NCBI RefSeq assembly: GCF_047675955.1
Contig: NC_132914.1
Location: 45,780,521 to 45,844,520 of the forward strand
Length of the DNA: 64,000 nucleotides
Source: Chlorocebus sabaeus
Taxonomy: Eukaryota > Chordata > Mammalia > Primates > Cercopithecidae
Direction of reading: 5' to 3'
Part shown: positions 1 to 20,234 of the stretch, piece after piece
How positions within the stretch are numbered: position 1 is the stretch's first letter
Layout of the letters: every line of letters begins with the position of its first letter
Notes under the pieces: generated by a model
Seen by the model: only the letters and a program-made list of their open reading frames with translations
What the model was told of the DNA's origin: nothing
Databases searched by the model: none
Position numbers and translations under genes: made by a program

Positions 1-436
1 TAATTCTCTAGATATTTATCAAAGGTGTTTGTTTCTATAGTTTGCAGTTTTCTGCAGAGCAGTACTCCATGGAGTGGACGTATTACAGTTTGTTTAATCA
101 TTCAGACATTTGAGTTGTTTTCAATTTTTGGCTATTAGGGATAAAGCAACTATGAACATTTGTGTACAGCTTTTTGTGTGAACTTAAATTTTCATTTCTG
201 CAGAGTAATTGCCCAGGAGTTCAATTGGGTTGTATGGTAGTTTTTTTGTTTCTTAAAAAATTTTTTTTTCAAAGATACTGCCCAACTCTTTCTAGAATAG
301 CTGTACCATTTTAATTTCCATTAGCAATTTATGAACGACCTGTTTTGTTTGCATCCTTATCAGCATTTGGGGGTTGTCACTTTTTTATTTTTAATTTTTT
401 TTAAATTTTAACCATTCTGATAGGTATATAGTGGTA
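1..436 (-). mobile_element. Old L1 fragment, antisense
   Basis: Reads like the reverse complement of the L1 ORF2 3' region (phrases such as ttttggctattagggataaa and gaacatttgtgtacagc). Divergent, so an old L1M-type copy in a PFKM intron. Confidence 0.7.
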
Positions 437-439
437 TTT

Positions 440-740
440 CTTTTCTTTTTTTTTTTTTTTGGAAATGGAGTCTTGCTCTGTTCCCCAGGCTGGAGTGCAG
501 TGGCATGGTCTCAGCTCACTGCAACCTCCACCTCCTGGGTTCAAGGGATTCTCCTGCCTCAGCCTCCCAAGTAGCTGGGATTGCAGGTGCCTGCCACCAC
601 ACCTGGCTAATTTTTTAAATTTTTAGTAGAGATGGGGTTTCACTATGTTGGCCAGGAGGTCTTGAACTCCTGACATTGTGATCTGCCTGCCTCGGCCTCC
701 CAAAACGTTGGGATTACAGGCATGAGCCACCGGGACCAGT
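440..740 (-). mobile_element. Alu (AluS-like)
   Basis: Starts with the T-run of the reversed A-tail, then both Alu arms in reverse, ending near ccgggaccagt. In a PFKM intron. Confidence 0.93.
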
Positions 741-1025
741 CTTTTTTTTTTGTTTAGAGATGGAGTCTTGCTCTATCACCCAGACTAGAGTGCTGCGGCA
801 CAATCTTGGCTCACTGCAATCTCCACCTCCCGGGTTCAAGGGATTCTCCTACCTCAGCCTCCTGAGTAGCTGGGATTACAGGCACACGCTACCATACCTG
901 GCTAACTTTTTGTATTTTTAATAGAGACGGGGTTCCACCATGTTGGCCAGGCTGGTCTTGAATTCCCGACCTCAGGTGATCTGCCTGCCTCGGCCTCCCA
1001 AAATGCTGGAATTACGGGCATGTAA
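741..1025 (-). mobile_element. Alu, 5' end truncated
   Basis: Second reversed Alu directly abutting the previous one. It lacks the last 20 or so bases of the element's 5' end after attacgggcat. Confidence 0.9.
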
Positions 1026-1364
1026 TCCCAACCTTAGACACTCAGTTTAAACCCTCTTATCCTATTTTCATTGGAAGAGCAAAGCAATCTCCTACCTTGT
1101 TTTGTCAATAACAAGGGAACATTATTAAGCCCCAGTAATCCTGTTGGTTACTGTAGTGGGCACGTTTCTCTAGAACTAAGTAGAATCCTTGAGGTTCCGA
1201 TGGCAAGAATACAGAGTCATCAAGCTTTAGATGAAATCTGTTTGGGGAGGTAAAGCCCAGTAAGTTCTTTGCTGCAGTTCTTAATTGTGAGACTCAATCT
1301 TGTGATTTGGAAAAGGCCTCAAGTATCCTGACTCTCTAGGCTGAGCCAAGATGAGGCAGCCTGA

Positions 1365-9352
<7,988 letters not shown>

Positions 9353-9750
9353 ACCTCTCTGGAGTGAGGGGAACAGATTATCTGATCATGGTCAGCTCAC
9401 CCCCTGATAAGTCCACATCTTCTCAGTGTTTTAGCTGTTTTTTTCATTAGGTTTCCTTTTATTCTGTACCTTGCAGCCATGATCAGTCCTGGCCAGGAGC
9501 TAGAGGAGGGGGCAGTGGGTGGGAGCTCCTATTAGGTAGAATTTAACATGACTTCTGCCCCAGCTTTATCTGTCACACAAGGCTGGGCACCTCTAGTGCT
9601 ACTGCTAGATATCACTTGCTCAGTTAGAATTTTCCTAAAAATAAGCTTTATTTATTTCTTTGTGATAACAAAGAGTCTTGGTTCCTCTACTACTTTTACT
9701 ACAGTGACAAATTGTAACTACACTAATAAATGCCAACTGGTCACTGTGCT
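9353..9750 (+). other. PFKM: PFKM 3'UTR with poly(A) signal
   Basis: Sequence after the PFKM stop is free of recognisable repeats and ends with AATAAA at 9725-9730, so cleavage is expected near 9745-9755. An AU-rich run (ATTTATTT type) lies near 9646-9658. The exact 3' end is inferred from the signal. Confidence 0.8.
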
Positions 9751-10754
9751 TTCGTTTCTCCTGTTATCATCTTCCCAAGTGGAATGTAATACTGTCAGCC
9801 CCATGTATCAGACACTTGCCTGATGAAGCAGTAAAGATGTTAAGGGTATCACAGGGGGTAGAGGAAGGGATTATCTCTAGTACACTACTTGCTGGCTGTC
9901 TGAAAAATTATCACGGCCAAACTCTAAAAACAGTTCTAAATAGTGACTGAGAATGTTTGTTGCTGGAGTCAGGGATTAAGGCAGCCAGATACTCTTTGCA
10001 CAGTTCTTCAGTGGGAAGAGAAATTAACAATAAATATCAAGCACTGTGGTAGGCATTTCATCACTGAACTCTCAAAGTAGCTTTTGGAGGGCAATAGTGA
10101 CAGCCTGACTTCAGAAAGGAGGACACTGGAGCTCAAGATGATTGATTACATAATGTCTCCTTCAATATTATTCAAGTAGAACTCAAAACTCAGTTCTGAC
10201 TTCAAACCTCATCCTCATTCCCCATTCCTCTGCTTCCTTACCATGCCATATCAAATCCCCAGAGCCATAAGGCCTATGAAAATGAAGTGAAAGGGAAAGT
10301 GCAGGCATTCATTCAGAACGTTTTAAATGCTAATTGCCATTGATTTATAGGTTCTCTTTCCTATCTTTAATCTTAGAGCTGTTTCCTCGAGAAAATGAAG
10401 AGGGAAGGATGGCTCAGGGGAAGCTAATCAGAGGGAAAATGTCACTCTGTAAAGACTAAAAAAATTAGGATGATGATACGATCTGGGGAAAAAAAAGGCA
10501 TAGTGAAGACCACTTAAAAACAAAAAAACGAAAACCTGTGAAGGTGCATGCTATTTCCCCAGAGCTAAAAAGATAAGTGAAATTGTGTTTGAACTCTTAA
10601 GTGGAGGTAAAGCAGAAGTTATTAGCCACCAACCACGAGTGATTATGAAGTAACTGAGAAACAGGTAACATTTTTTCCCACATGGACAAAACTTTCTCTT
10701 TCCAGAATATTAAGTATCTATGATGAGAAATGAAATAGCATCTAAAGCAGTTTA
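9751..10754. other. Intergenic DNA between PFKM and ASB8
   Basis: No gene found. About 10030-10260 is weakly MIR-like in reverse (aatatcaagcactgtggtag, then gctcaagatgattgattaca). The remainder has no recognisable repeat. Confidence 0.5.
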
Positions 10755-11036
10755 TAAATCTACCAGAATATTAGAATCACCTGAGGCCTTTGAACATACT
10801 CATGCCCAGGTCTATTTATTTTTCTGTAGAGATGGGGACTTCAGCTCCTGGTCTCAAATGATCCTCCCTTCTCGGCCTCCTAAAGTGTGAGGATTACAAG
10901 CATAAGCCACTGCGGCCAGCCCTACTAGGTCTGCTTTGGACCAATTAAATTAATCTGTGGGGGTGGAGCCTGGGCCTTAGTATATTTAAAATTTTTCCTA
11001 GGTGGTTCTAATTAACAACTAGACTTGAGAACCACT
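10755..11036. mobile_element. MER5A-like element split by an Alu fragment
   Basis: Left piece (about 10755-10812) has attagaatcacctgaggcc. Right piece (about 10921-11036) has ccaattaaattaatctgtgg and acttgagaaccactgac, the two ends of MER5A. Between them, 10813-10920 is a short reversed Alu monomer-like fragment. Confidence 0.7.
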
Positions 11037-12289
11037 GACTAATGCAGTGGGATCTCATTCCTGGCTACATCTGAAGCACTCAAGCCCCCAGAGACCAGAA
11101 AATTCCAAAGAATTGGTATGAGGTGAAGTCTTGGCACCAGTGTTTTTAAAAAGCCTTCTTAGTAACTTTATGTGCAGCTGGAGTTGAGAACATAAAAGTA
11201 GTAATTCCAGATTTGGGGTGGGAGAAGGTATAAAGGAAGGGGAAGCTCTTCAGATACTCTGCCCACGCCCTCCTGTTCACTCCAGCAATGCCCAGAATCA
11301 CTGTTGCCAATGGGAGAAAAGTTGGGATGAAAAGTTACATTGAACAGCCAGACAGTAAAAGAAGAACTTTTTCTAAGGGGGGTTGGAGAAAAGTAGGAAA
11401 AGTAGAAATTGCGAAACTTGCTTTTAGAACTATTTATTCCTCTTTTTTTTTTAATGGTGTTTTTTAAACACCAGCATCAATAGGACAAAATACATGTTTT
11501 CCAATTAGCTGTGTCAGTAGATTCCATTCATTGTTTGTAGTTCCCAATCAGCTTTAAAAAAAAGTTTTTCAAATTTGCATACAAGTCATCTAAAATCAAT
11601 AACAACTTGATCTAGTTTAGAAACATGAAATGAAAGAGTATTGTTCACTAAAGCAGATCTCTTTTGGGTAGATGGACCATCACAAAAGCAGCTCTTATAT
11701 GCTTTTCCCACTCCCATCCCAAGCCCACCCTCCTGCCAATTGTATTGTATAAATCAATAAAAAGCAAAGGTTCCAGAACAACTGAAAGAAAAATAATTCC
11801 AAACTAAGCAGAGTGAGCTTTCCATTGGGAATGAAGACCCATGGGAAAAGGCAGCCCAGCCCATAAGTCCTCCCTGCTGGAACACACACTGTAGGTGTAG
11901 GAACTGCCTGCGAAGCTCATTAGAACACACTGGCTCTCAGGAAGAGAAAAAGCTGCATTACAAGAGAAGTTCTCAGGACTTTAGGAGTTCTTAGGACTGT
12001 TATTTCAGAGCTATTTATTACTGTTATTGCAGAGCTCTTATTATTTCAGAGCTACTGTGTAGCCCTTGGGCACAACCAAGAGAAAGAGGCAAAGACTGCT
12101 GTTTCCTTTGATGAGGGGAAAGAGGTCCAGTCCCTTCTGAATGCCCCAGAACATGGCACACTAGGGATGTCATCCAGCCCAGTTCTGGATCTGCATCATT
12201 TGAGGTTATAGTATCCTCATCTTTGGGACGCAATTGCTGTTAGCTGAAATTGTGATTTTCTTAAATTTTTTCACAGATCAATTAAAATC
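11037..12289 (-). other. ASB8: Probable distal ASB8 3'UTR and downstream flank
   Basis: Free of recognisable interspersed repeats. Two minus-strand AATAAA signals (TTTATT on plus) lie at 12014-12019 and 11433-11438, about 0.9 and 1.5 kb past the ASB8 stop. Which one is used cannot be told from the sequence. Confidence 0.45.
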
Positions 12290-12530
12290 TTTTTTTTTTT
12301 TTTTGAGACGGAGTTTTGCTCTTGTTGCCCAGGCTGGAGTGCAATGGCGTGATCTCAGCTCACTGTAACCTCTGCCTCCCAGGTTCAAGCAATTCTTCTG
12401 CCTCAGCCTCCCGAGTAGCTGGGATTACGGGCGCATGCCACTATGTCTCGAACTCCTGACCTCAGGTGATCCGCCTGCCTCAGCCTCCCAAAGTGCTGGG
12501 ATTACAGGTGTGAGCCACCATGCCTGGCCT
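12290..12530 (-). mobile_element. Alu with internal deletion
   Basis: Reversed Alu with T-run at 12290. The stretch between cgcatgccactatg and tctcgaactcctg is missing, removing about 60 bases. It lies in the presumed ASB8 3'UTR. Confidence 0.92.
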
Positions 12531-12938
12531 AAAATGCTTTCTAGAAGGGATTCTTCTGGACCATTAACCATGTCCCCAAAGGAAAACCACACACACATTC
12601 TTTAAGTACTTTCCATCTTCCCAGAGAAATTTAGTTGCACTGCTGACTCCTTCCCTAAGGGGGAGGATTGAGGGAGACTTCTTCTGCAAAGTGCAATATA
12701 AAAAGCCAAGTAAGCAATAAACAGAAAACAAAAGTGAGGGATTTTTTTTTGTTTGGTTGTTTGGTTGTTTGGTTTGGGAAGGGGAGGTGCTATGGAGGTT
12801 ACTGTTGTGACATGTTGCTTCAAAATCTATAAACCACACAACAGGAACAACTGTTTTTCTGTTTTCTGTGACAAAGAGTACTGCAGGCACAACCTCACCC
12901 AGAGTTGCCTGCATGATGGTGCAAACATCTTCTCCGGG

Positions 12939-15714
12939 CTATTCTAAAAGTAACAGGTATTCCTTCAAAGAAGCTGGCAGTGGAAGGCCCTTCACTGCAT
13001 CAGGGAGATACTGGAGTCCCAGGCTACGGCGTACGGCATAGCGAGCAAGTGTTTTTAGAGTCCCTGGAGCTGAGCACAGAACAGTCAGTTTTTCACATAG
13101 CTGCGGGTCTCTGGCCACCTCTCGTGGCATGGTGCCATTTTTCCTCAATTCAAAGTGTCCAACAGCTCTGTGGAGGAGCTCAAAGCAAGAGTCCTCTTTC
13201 TCTGTTCCAAGTCCCCTGACTAGCAGAGCCACCAGGCGGGAGATGGGTGTCTGGCCTATTAGGTTGATGACTCTGACCTCTGCGCCATAATCCAGAAGAA
13301 TACTGACACTCTCAAGATTTCCTTTCATGGCAGCCCAGCTGAGCGGTGTATCATTGTTATAATCCAGGGCATTGACAGAGGCCCCACTCTCTAGGAGAGC
13401 CCGCACACACTCAGCATTGTTCTTAAAGGCTGCCCAGTGAAGTGGGGTATCTCTGTTGCCATCCAAAGCATTTGGGTTTGCACCATACTCCAATAGGACC
13501 TCCACACAAGCCTCATCTTTCTCTGCTGCATAGTGGAGGGCTGTTCGGTTATACCCATCCAGGGCATTCACCTGTAAAAAGGGAGGAACTATTACAGTAG
13601 ACAGACTACTGAGAGGAAGACAGGACAGCAGCAAAGCAGCTTACATGGTTACCCACTACCTTTGCTATGCAGTGCTCTGAACAAGAGGGTCAACAAGCAA
13701 CTCCCAGGGAGTGCTGGTGATAAAGATGAAGATATGACAGGAGCTTAGGAGCAAAATGGAAAAGAACTGTCCTCAAACAGTCAACACTATTATGTGCATT
13801 GACTAGCTGGTCTGCATTATTTCGGTTTTTGCTGCAATGTTCATTTATTCGTTAGAAACTCTACCACAGAGTAAAGGGTAAGGCAGGAATAGAGGAAGTC
13901 TTAAGTCCCTGTAACTGCTCAGAAAGATATTTACTGGAAAGTTGCTTGACTACACAGAGTTTTGGATTATTTTACTTATCCTGACCCTTTCTGTACCCTG
14001 TGGCTAATGTAGCAATCAAACTGAAAAACACGGCTTTTGCTATGTTCTTTAACCATACAGAGAAGTTCAAAATGTTAGAATGTAAGTCAGACCTTTCCAA
14101 AAATACGCTGTGGGTTCACAAGAGAACCCAAATGAAAGTATGTGATAGGAAGAACACAAATCTCCCAGTGCTGGAAAAGCAGCTGGCTTGCTGACAGTCA
14201 GCATCACTTGCAGTTTTTTTCTTCACATTTCCAAATAGCATATTCCCTCATCAATGAAAAAAACAAAACAAAAAACCCTGAAACATTTAAGTAAGTTCAA
14301 CCTTCTTTTGGCTAAAACCTATCTTAAGTACCACTTCTTAAGTACTTTAAGTACTTTTAAGGATACTTTAGATTTAATTAGAGTTGAGGGATCTCTGCGT
14401 TTATATTTCCTGGATAGACAATAAGCAATGAGAAGATTAAATGGCAATATAAACAGCACCTACAAGGTAAGCTTCCTGAAGTGATGGCCAGTGACAGCTT
14501 AAGTTAAGGAGAAGAAAGAAAAGCAGAGTATCAGCACTATAAAATGGGGCAAGCAGGGTGGGGACAGAAAGGCAAAGGAATGAAATCCTTATATCATTTT
14601 ATATATTTACCATTACATTTTCCTTAATATTGGCTATGCCAACATTACCTTGAGTTAGAATTTCAGACTGGAGGAGGGAAGAGATGGAGGAGTGATGGGG
14701 AGAAATTCTAAGAAAGCATGAAGCTCAAGTTTTAGTGAATCATTAATGTGAATGTGTTAAAAACATTACCTCGGCTCCTTTTTCCAGAAGTAACTCCACA
14801 CAGTCAGCATCTGACACCATACAGGCACAGTGCAAGGGCTTCAGTGTACCATGAGTGCAGTTCACATCTGCTCCCTGTGGGCAGAAGACAACTTCAGTCA
14901 GTGTGCTCAGTTCTGGCTTGCCCAGCAGGACAGAATTCAGAACTGAGTCCAGGGGACAGAGCGTTCTCTATTTTATAGGTACACTGCTAGTTCCTTGTTT
15001 CCTTTTCTATTAATTAATATGCCAATGTCCAAACTAAAGGAGTACACTGAAGAAGAAGGAAAACAACTGTTAATTCCTTAGATCAAGTTACTAAGTTCCT
15101 CCACAAGGGAGCCTGCCAGATGGTCATCTGGACATTATTGAAGACATAATCTTATGTGTCAAAGCACTGGAAATCTTATCATCAGGCAGGAAAGCTGGAC
15201 CAGCAGTCCACTTTCTATGGCCACTATGCTCTGAAAAAGTAGGAAAGTGAGTCTGTCAGACTGAGGCCAGAACTGGCATGCATTTTTGGCCATTCAGCAA
15301 ATGACCATCACTAATAGTGGCATCATATTAACACTATTTTTCCTTATTTATAAACATCTTCAAAGTAGCCTCTTAGTATCAGCATTCTTTACCACCTAGC
15401 CTTTGCTGGTGCTTCTATTCAAAATCAAAGGACAGGCTGGGCACGGTGGCTCACCCCTGTAATCCCAGCACTTCGGGAGGCTGAGGCGGTCAGACCACCT
15501 GAGGTCAGGAGTTTGAGACCATCCTGGCCAACATGGTGAAACCCTGTCTCTACTGAAAATACAAAAACTAGTCAGGTGCGGCGGCAGGCGCCTGTAATCC
15601 CAGCTACTCGGGAGGCTGAGGCAGGAGAATTGCTTGAACCTGGGAGGCAGAGGTTGCCATGAGCCGAGATTGAGCCACTGCACTCCAGCCTGGGCGACGA
15701 GGGAAACTCCGTCT

Positions 15715-15756
<42 letters not shown>

Positions 15757-17095
15757 AAGGAGATGGAGATACCAGTCAGACCAAAGTCACTGAATGACTC
15801 AGCAGCAGAGCTAGAATTAGAATGTGACAAGGTTTCCACCGCGGAGTCTTCTGACACCACTTTTGCAGAGAATAAGCTAACACTGCATGACTTTTCCTTC
15901 TCCAGTTGTGCCCAATAACTCTGAAGCAGCTACAGAGATCCAGGCTGTAAATGAGGAGCCTGAAGTCTTAGAATATACAGAAGTAACCATCTGGATGCAT
16001 TTTCTGGTGATCAAAAAATTACTCTGTAACTTCTCTTCAACAAGAAAAATAAATAGAAGAGGATAGTAAAGACCTTCTAGGATACCAGTCATATAACAAT
16101 TATTGAAGAGCGGTGATTAAACATCAGATGGTTAAGGTGTTTTCTTAAACTATAATTACCACGCATTTTAGAGGTTGATATCCTCTACAGAGCTAGAAGT
16201 GGTAGCTGCTTTTAACATAGAATGTAAGTACAAATCTCTCCATGTAATTATTATAACCCAGGTATGAAGAAAAGCTCACAGGATTTAAAAACCACCCCTG
16301 TAGCCAGGCACAGTGGCTCACACCTCTAATCCCAGCACTTTGGGAACCCAAGGCAGGTGGATCGCTTGAGCTTGGGAATTCAAGACCAGCCCGGGCAACA
16401 TGGTGAAACCCCGTCTCTACAAAAAATTAAAAAAAAAAAAAAATTAGCTGGACATGGGTGGCATGTGCCTGTAGTCTCAGCTACTTGAGGGAGCTGAGGT
16501 GGGAGGATCGCTTAAGCCCAGGAGGTCAAGGCTGCAGTAGGCCATGTTTGCATCACTGCACTCCAGCCTGGGTGACAAAAGTGAAGCCCTGTCTCAAAAA
16601 ATAAAAATAAAAACCACCTCTGCTTTGCTCACCTCCTCTCTTAATAAAACATGTATAGAAGACTTTGAGCTCAATGGATTACATATGCATCATACTTAGA
16701 TATTTTACAAATAACATGAGACTAGGGTTATTGAGAACATATTCCATGAAGAAAAATGTCAGATACACAAAGTGAAAGGGAGAAGGGAAGCGAAGCAAAC
16801 ATAGGGGAAATATATTTTAATGATCAAGTTAATGCAGTTAGCAAAATATAAAAACTTCCTGTGATCTTGGGTTGAGACAAAGCTGCAAATCTGTGATCCA
16901 TGAGGATTTACAGAGCTTTCCCACTTCACATCGCAAGGACTCTCCTGTCAATACCAGCACACTCACCCCTCTGATGAGGTCCTCTACATTATCATGTGGG
17001 AAGGAACGGATGGCAGCAATTGTTCGGATTAAGCGCTCTGAGAGAGAGTATTTGCTCTGAATGCTCTGCATAATATACCACATACTGGAACTCAT
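12939..17095 (-). CDS. ASB8: Ankyrin repeat and SOCS box protein 8 (complete coding sequence)
   Basis: Substrate-recognition subunit of an elongin B/C-cullin 5-RBX2 ubiquitin ligase. Coding exons read on minus: 17095-16967 (43 codons; acceptor at 17129, 5'UTR 17096-17128), 14874-14770 (35 codons), 13571-12939 (210 codons plus TAG). All introns obey GT/AG. The total of 288 residues equals the family length. Order: N-terminal MSSSMWYIMQSIQSKYSLSE; four ankyrin repeats at about 50-180 with typical cores (NRTALHYAAEKDEACVEVLL, DTPLHWAAFKNNAECVRALL, DTPLSWAAMKGNLESVSILL); and a SOCS box at about 235-288 with a BC-box-like TLKTLARYAVRRSLG and a Cul5-box-like GLPLP. The start is the ATG at 17095, which is followed by the conserved MSSSM; an in-frame TTG just upstream is not needed. 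Reading frame intact. ASB8 is convergent with PFKM, and its promoter lies near 19.2 kb. Confidence 0.96.
13572..14769 (-). other. ASB8 intron between coding exons 2 and 3
   Basis: No gene and no clear repeat apart from short A-rich runs near 14258. A short (ttaagtac)-like self-complementary cluster lies near 14325-14360. Confidence 0.6.
14875..15421 (-). other. ASB8 intron, unique part
   Basis: Unique sequence in the intron before coding exon 2. No gene, no recognisable repeat. Confidence 0.5.
15435..15752 (+). mobile_element. Alu with long A-tail and target-site duplication
   Basis: Full-length Alu with a pure A-tail of about 35 bases (15717-15752). Flanked by the direct repeat aaatcaaagga (15422-15432 and about 15751-15762). 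Inserted in the ASB8 intron. Confidence 0.95.
15763..16301. other. ASB8 intron, unique part
   Basis: No gene. A faint MIR-like word (tgactcagcagcagagctag) near 15795. Nothing else recognised. Confidence 0.4.
16302..16613 (+). mobile_element. Alu (older, AluJ-like)
   Basis: Both arms present and divergent (agccaggcacagtggctcac, ggatcgcttgagcttggg), with an A-rich tail near 16597-16613. Confidence 0.9.
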
Positions 17096-17128
17096 CAAGG
17101 CTCAGGGTGTTCACATGCTCCAAACTGC

Positions 17129-17908
17129 CTGAAACAAAGAAGTTTTCGGCATATACAATATTATTGAGCACACCTGTCTTTAGGGTTAGGTGTTCTCTGA
17201 GGCCTTCCCTTCCCAATACTAAAAGCAGATTTCAAGGAATGATTAATACTATTTTCATAATCATAAGGAATTGGATAATAGTTGCCTAGGGAGTTCGATA
17301 AACTTGGACACAAGATTTCCCCAAGAGGTACTAAGACCCCCATGGAGCTCTGTGTGGTTTACAAACAAGACTAGGCAGGGAATAGGATTTTTAAAAGGCT
17401 GAGGAGGTCACAAAACATTATTTTCCTTCTTTGAATTTTGTGGTTTTTATGATCAGCACCACCATTAAGTTATTTATAACACTGGGCCTTGCAATATAGT
17501 TATGTACATATTGTTTCTCCAACTATACTGTAATCAACTGGAAGGCAAAGACTTTGTCTTCTATTCTTTCATCCATGTAAGGCCAGCCACCGAATCTCAC
17601 AAAAGGTAGGTATTTAACAAACACTGGTTGGTTACGACTAAACAGTATGGAAGTGATTGTCATCTGTGAAAAGATAGGAAGAAGGCTATGGAGCAAATAT
17701 ATCTAAATAATGAAAAGGCATCTGAAATATTTTCAAATGTCTTCAGAAGAGATAAAAGAAATATTTGAGGTAATAGTCTAAAATAAGAAAGGAAAGCACA
17801 AGTATAACTACCCTAGAATCATCTATATAAAACTAAGAAAAAATTAAAGTTCACAATAAAATATACTTTCAGTTTTAGGAAAATTTGAAGATTTTAAAAT
17901 GAGTTAAA
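17129..17908 (-). other. ASB8 5' intron, unique part
   Basis: Upstream of the start-codon exon. No repeat or gene recognised. The exon acceptor on the minus strand is a pyrimidine tract ending TTTCAG at about 17129. Confidence 0.5.
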
Positions 17909-17980
17909 GGCGGAGCGTGGTGGCTCACACCTGTAATCCCAGCACTTTGGAAGGCTGAGGTGGGTGGATCACCTGAGGTT
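17909..17980 (+). mobile_element. Alu 5' fragment
   Basis: Only the first 70 or so bases of an Alu, ending at ggatcacctgaggt. Confidence 0.85.
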
Positions 17981-18147
17981 TTAATCTCTCCAGTAGCCAC
18001 AAAACTGCTCTGAGACAAGTGTCTGTATCTTATAACTTTTTTGTTTCAAGGAAAAAAAATACAGAGGTGCCTTTGAGTTGGTAATTCCAAGAACAGCAGC
18101 AGGAGACAGAGCATCTAAAGCAGGAGGCTTGGACCAAAGTAGTTCTG

Positions 18148-18295
18148 CTGCCTGTAATCCCAGTACCTTGGGAGGCCAAGGCAGGAGGAGCTCTTGAACC
18201 CAGAAGTTCAAGACCAGCCTGGTCAACATGGCAAGACGACCCCAAAACCCAACCGTCTCTACAAAAAAATTCAAAAATTAAAATAAATAAATAAA
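18148..18295 (+). mobile_element. Alu fragment with (AAAT)n tail
   Basis: Alu left-arm-like sequence (cctgtaatcccagtaccttg to gtctctacaaaaaaattc) with a short (AAAT)n run. Divergent. Confidence 0.8.
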
Positions 18296-18649
18296 GTGGT
18301 TTTGTTAACCATTTCTGGGCCATGATAATCTGATGAAACTAAACTCTGCATTCATTTTCCAGGCGCTCTTGGACTCTGGGCTAAGAACTCCTGAGAATAT
18401 AGTCAGCGGTCTGCTACTGCCTGGAAGCTCCCGGTAAAGGAATGAAACTTCAGGGCAGATTGACAGCATTCACTGTGAGGAAGGGTCAAGGAAATCTAAA
18501 TTCGATCTCACCAGACAGCAGCCCGTGTACGGTTTGATTCCCTTGGAAGGCCCTTTCCTCTGCTAGAGCTGAAAGCCCTGTCTCCCTCGTTTTCTTTTGC
18601 TACGGGATCCAGAGAAAACACCAAAGGGCATTTACTGCAAAGCTGGAGG

Positions 18650-18692
18650 AAACAAACAAACAAACAAACAAAAAACCAAAAAAAAAAAAAAC
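18650..18692. repeat. (CAAA)n and A-rich simple repeat
   Basis: Four to five CAAA units followed by an A-run with interruptions. Confidence 0.85.
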
Positions 18693-18719
18693 GCTAAATG
18701 GAAAAGAAGACACAACAAC

Positions 18720-19420
18720 TCTGATGCGAGGAGGCCTCGGCCCCCGTCCCCTCCCGCCCCAGGAGAACCTTGGCGGAGCCTGCACCGCCCCTAATCCCAC
18801 CACACCTGCTGCGTGAGGGGTCGCGGCAGCTGTCTAGCTGAGGCTAGGGGGCGGGGGGCAAGGGTACGAAATGCAAGGACGTGCGGTGTCACTTTCCGCA
18901 CCGGCTCCCAGCAGATAGCAGCAATCCCGGCAGGTCTGGTACTGAAAGAGAATCACGCAGTTTGCGCTGGGGAGCCTCAGACGCGGACCAACCCCTCCCG
19001 GATCTGCCCCCTAAGGCCCGGAACTAAGTCTCAGCCTCGAGAGCTAGAGCACTTCCACTGGGGAGTAGAGGAAGCGTTATTGGGCGTGGCACCCTGGGTT
19101 AGGACACCTGGCTGTAGATCCGCACCAAGCACCGCACTCACCGAATTGCCGGGCTGAGGTGGGTGTTGAAAGCCGCTGTCAGCGCGTGACCCGGAAGCAG
19201 AAGCTGTCGGGGGCAGGCCCCTCTGTTTACAGGACAAGAAGACCAACTAAGATGGGCGCCTGCGTACTGATGAGTGTTCGTCACTGGGGCGCGCCTGCGC
19301 AGACTTGTGCAGCAGCTTCCGTCCTCACTAGGCCTAGTTAGGGGGTTACTTTCTCCTTTTACACAGAGGCTTTGTGCGCAGGCTCAATGCAGCGTTCTCG
19401 GCCACAGTGGCAGGGTTCGG
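18720..19420 (-). promoter_or_regulatory. ASB8: CpG-rich promoter of ASB8
   Basis: GC-rich block with many CpGs and no repeats, upstream of ASB8. It contains an ETS-like ACCCGGAAGC (19189-19198), a YY1-like taagatgggcgcc (near 19250) and an NRF1-like GCGCCTGCGCA (about 19291-19301). Motifs are by eye; TATA-less housekeeping architecture is inferred. Confidence 0.75.
19142..19250 (-). other. ASB8: Probable ASB8 noncoding first exon
   Basis: On the minus strand GGCAATTCG is followed by the donor GTGAGTGCGG at 19141 downward, within the CpG island. This suits a 5'UTR exon spliced to the acceptor at 17129. The 5' end is a guess. Confidence 0.5.
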
Positions 19421-20234
19421 GTCTTGGTCCTGCAGTGGGGGAAAAAAAGCTCAGGAACCCTGGTCGTTGGGCCGATTCTATGTGGTTGCACCTGTGTGGA
19501 CCAGGCCAGCAGGGGGTCCATCCACAATGGTTCAGTTACTTAGGAGACTAAACTCCTAATAAGAAGTGTCTGTGACAAATAAAAATACTTCCAGCATTAT
19601 TCATAATGGTGGAACCAATCTATACTCCTTAGAACCCTCCTGTACATTGTCCACTCTCCTTCAAGTAAACCATATCAAAGACAAACTCAACCACCCAAGA
19701 GGTATAGTATTCTGAATGTAGAGGAATAAATGACCTTTATTTATAACTCTTATTAGGGTTAATGAACCTTCCTGTGCAAAGACATGATGACACCTCTGAG
19801 TGACAGACTTTCTGTGCAAAGTATAAACATTTTAAAGTCAGCAGCACATGGTGGTGGTGCATGGAAGGAGTGAAGCAGCCCATTCAGGCAGACTGCAAGA
19901 GTTGTGGTCTGCCCAGCAGCCTGTTTAACCAGAGTGCCCCACACTTACTCCCCAAAGCTTGTTCTAAGCAACCAAATCTAACCAATTAGAGATTTAAAGC
20001 AGGCCCAGACAGTTCATGTACATCATTGAGAGGATGGTGAACTGAAAGTTCATGACCTGGTCTGAGGAGTGAGCCTCCTTTGAGCTCCAGACTCAAAGGA
20101 ATTTTGCCAGGTAGGAATATGCCCTCCACTTCCTGCCACTGCACCATGGTGAGACTGTCCATTTTTTTCAAAAGAAGCTGAAATACAGATTTTTTTAAAA
20201 AGTGAATTCTTCCAAGTTGCAAATGTTGGCAGTG
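19421..20234. other. Intergenic flank upstream of ASB8
   Basis: No gene or clear repeat seen. Short open frames here show no family resemblance. Confidence 0.4.

Noticed and set aside
12564..12914. 116-codon minus frame next to ASB8
   Set aside because: Lies in the ASB8 3'UTR on the same strand, after the stop; no homology recognised.
18813..19157. 114-codon plus frame in the ASB8 CpG island
   Set aside because: Open by GC content; no homology and it overlaps promoter sequence.
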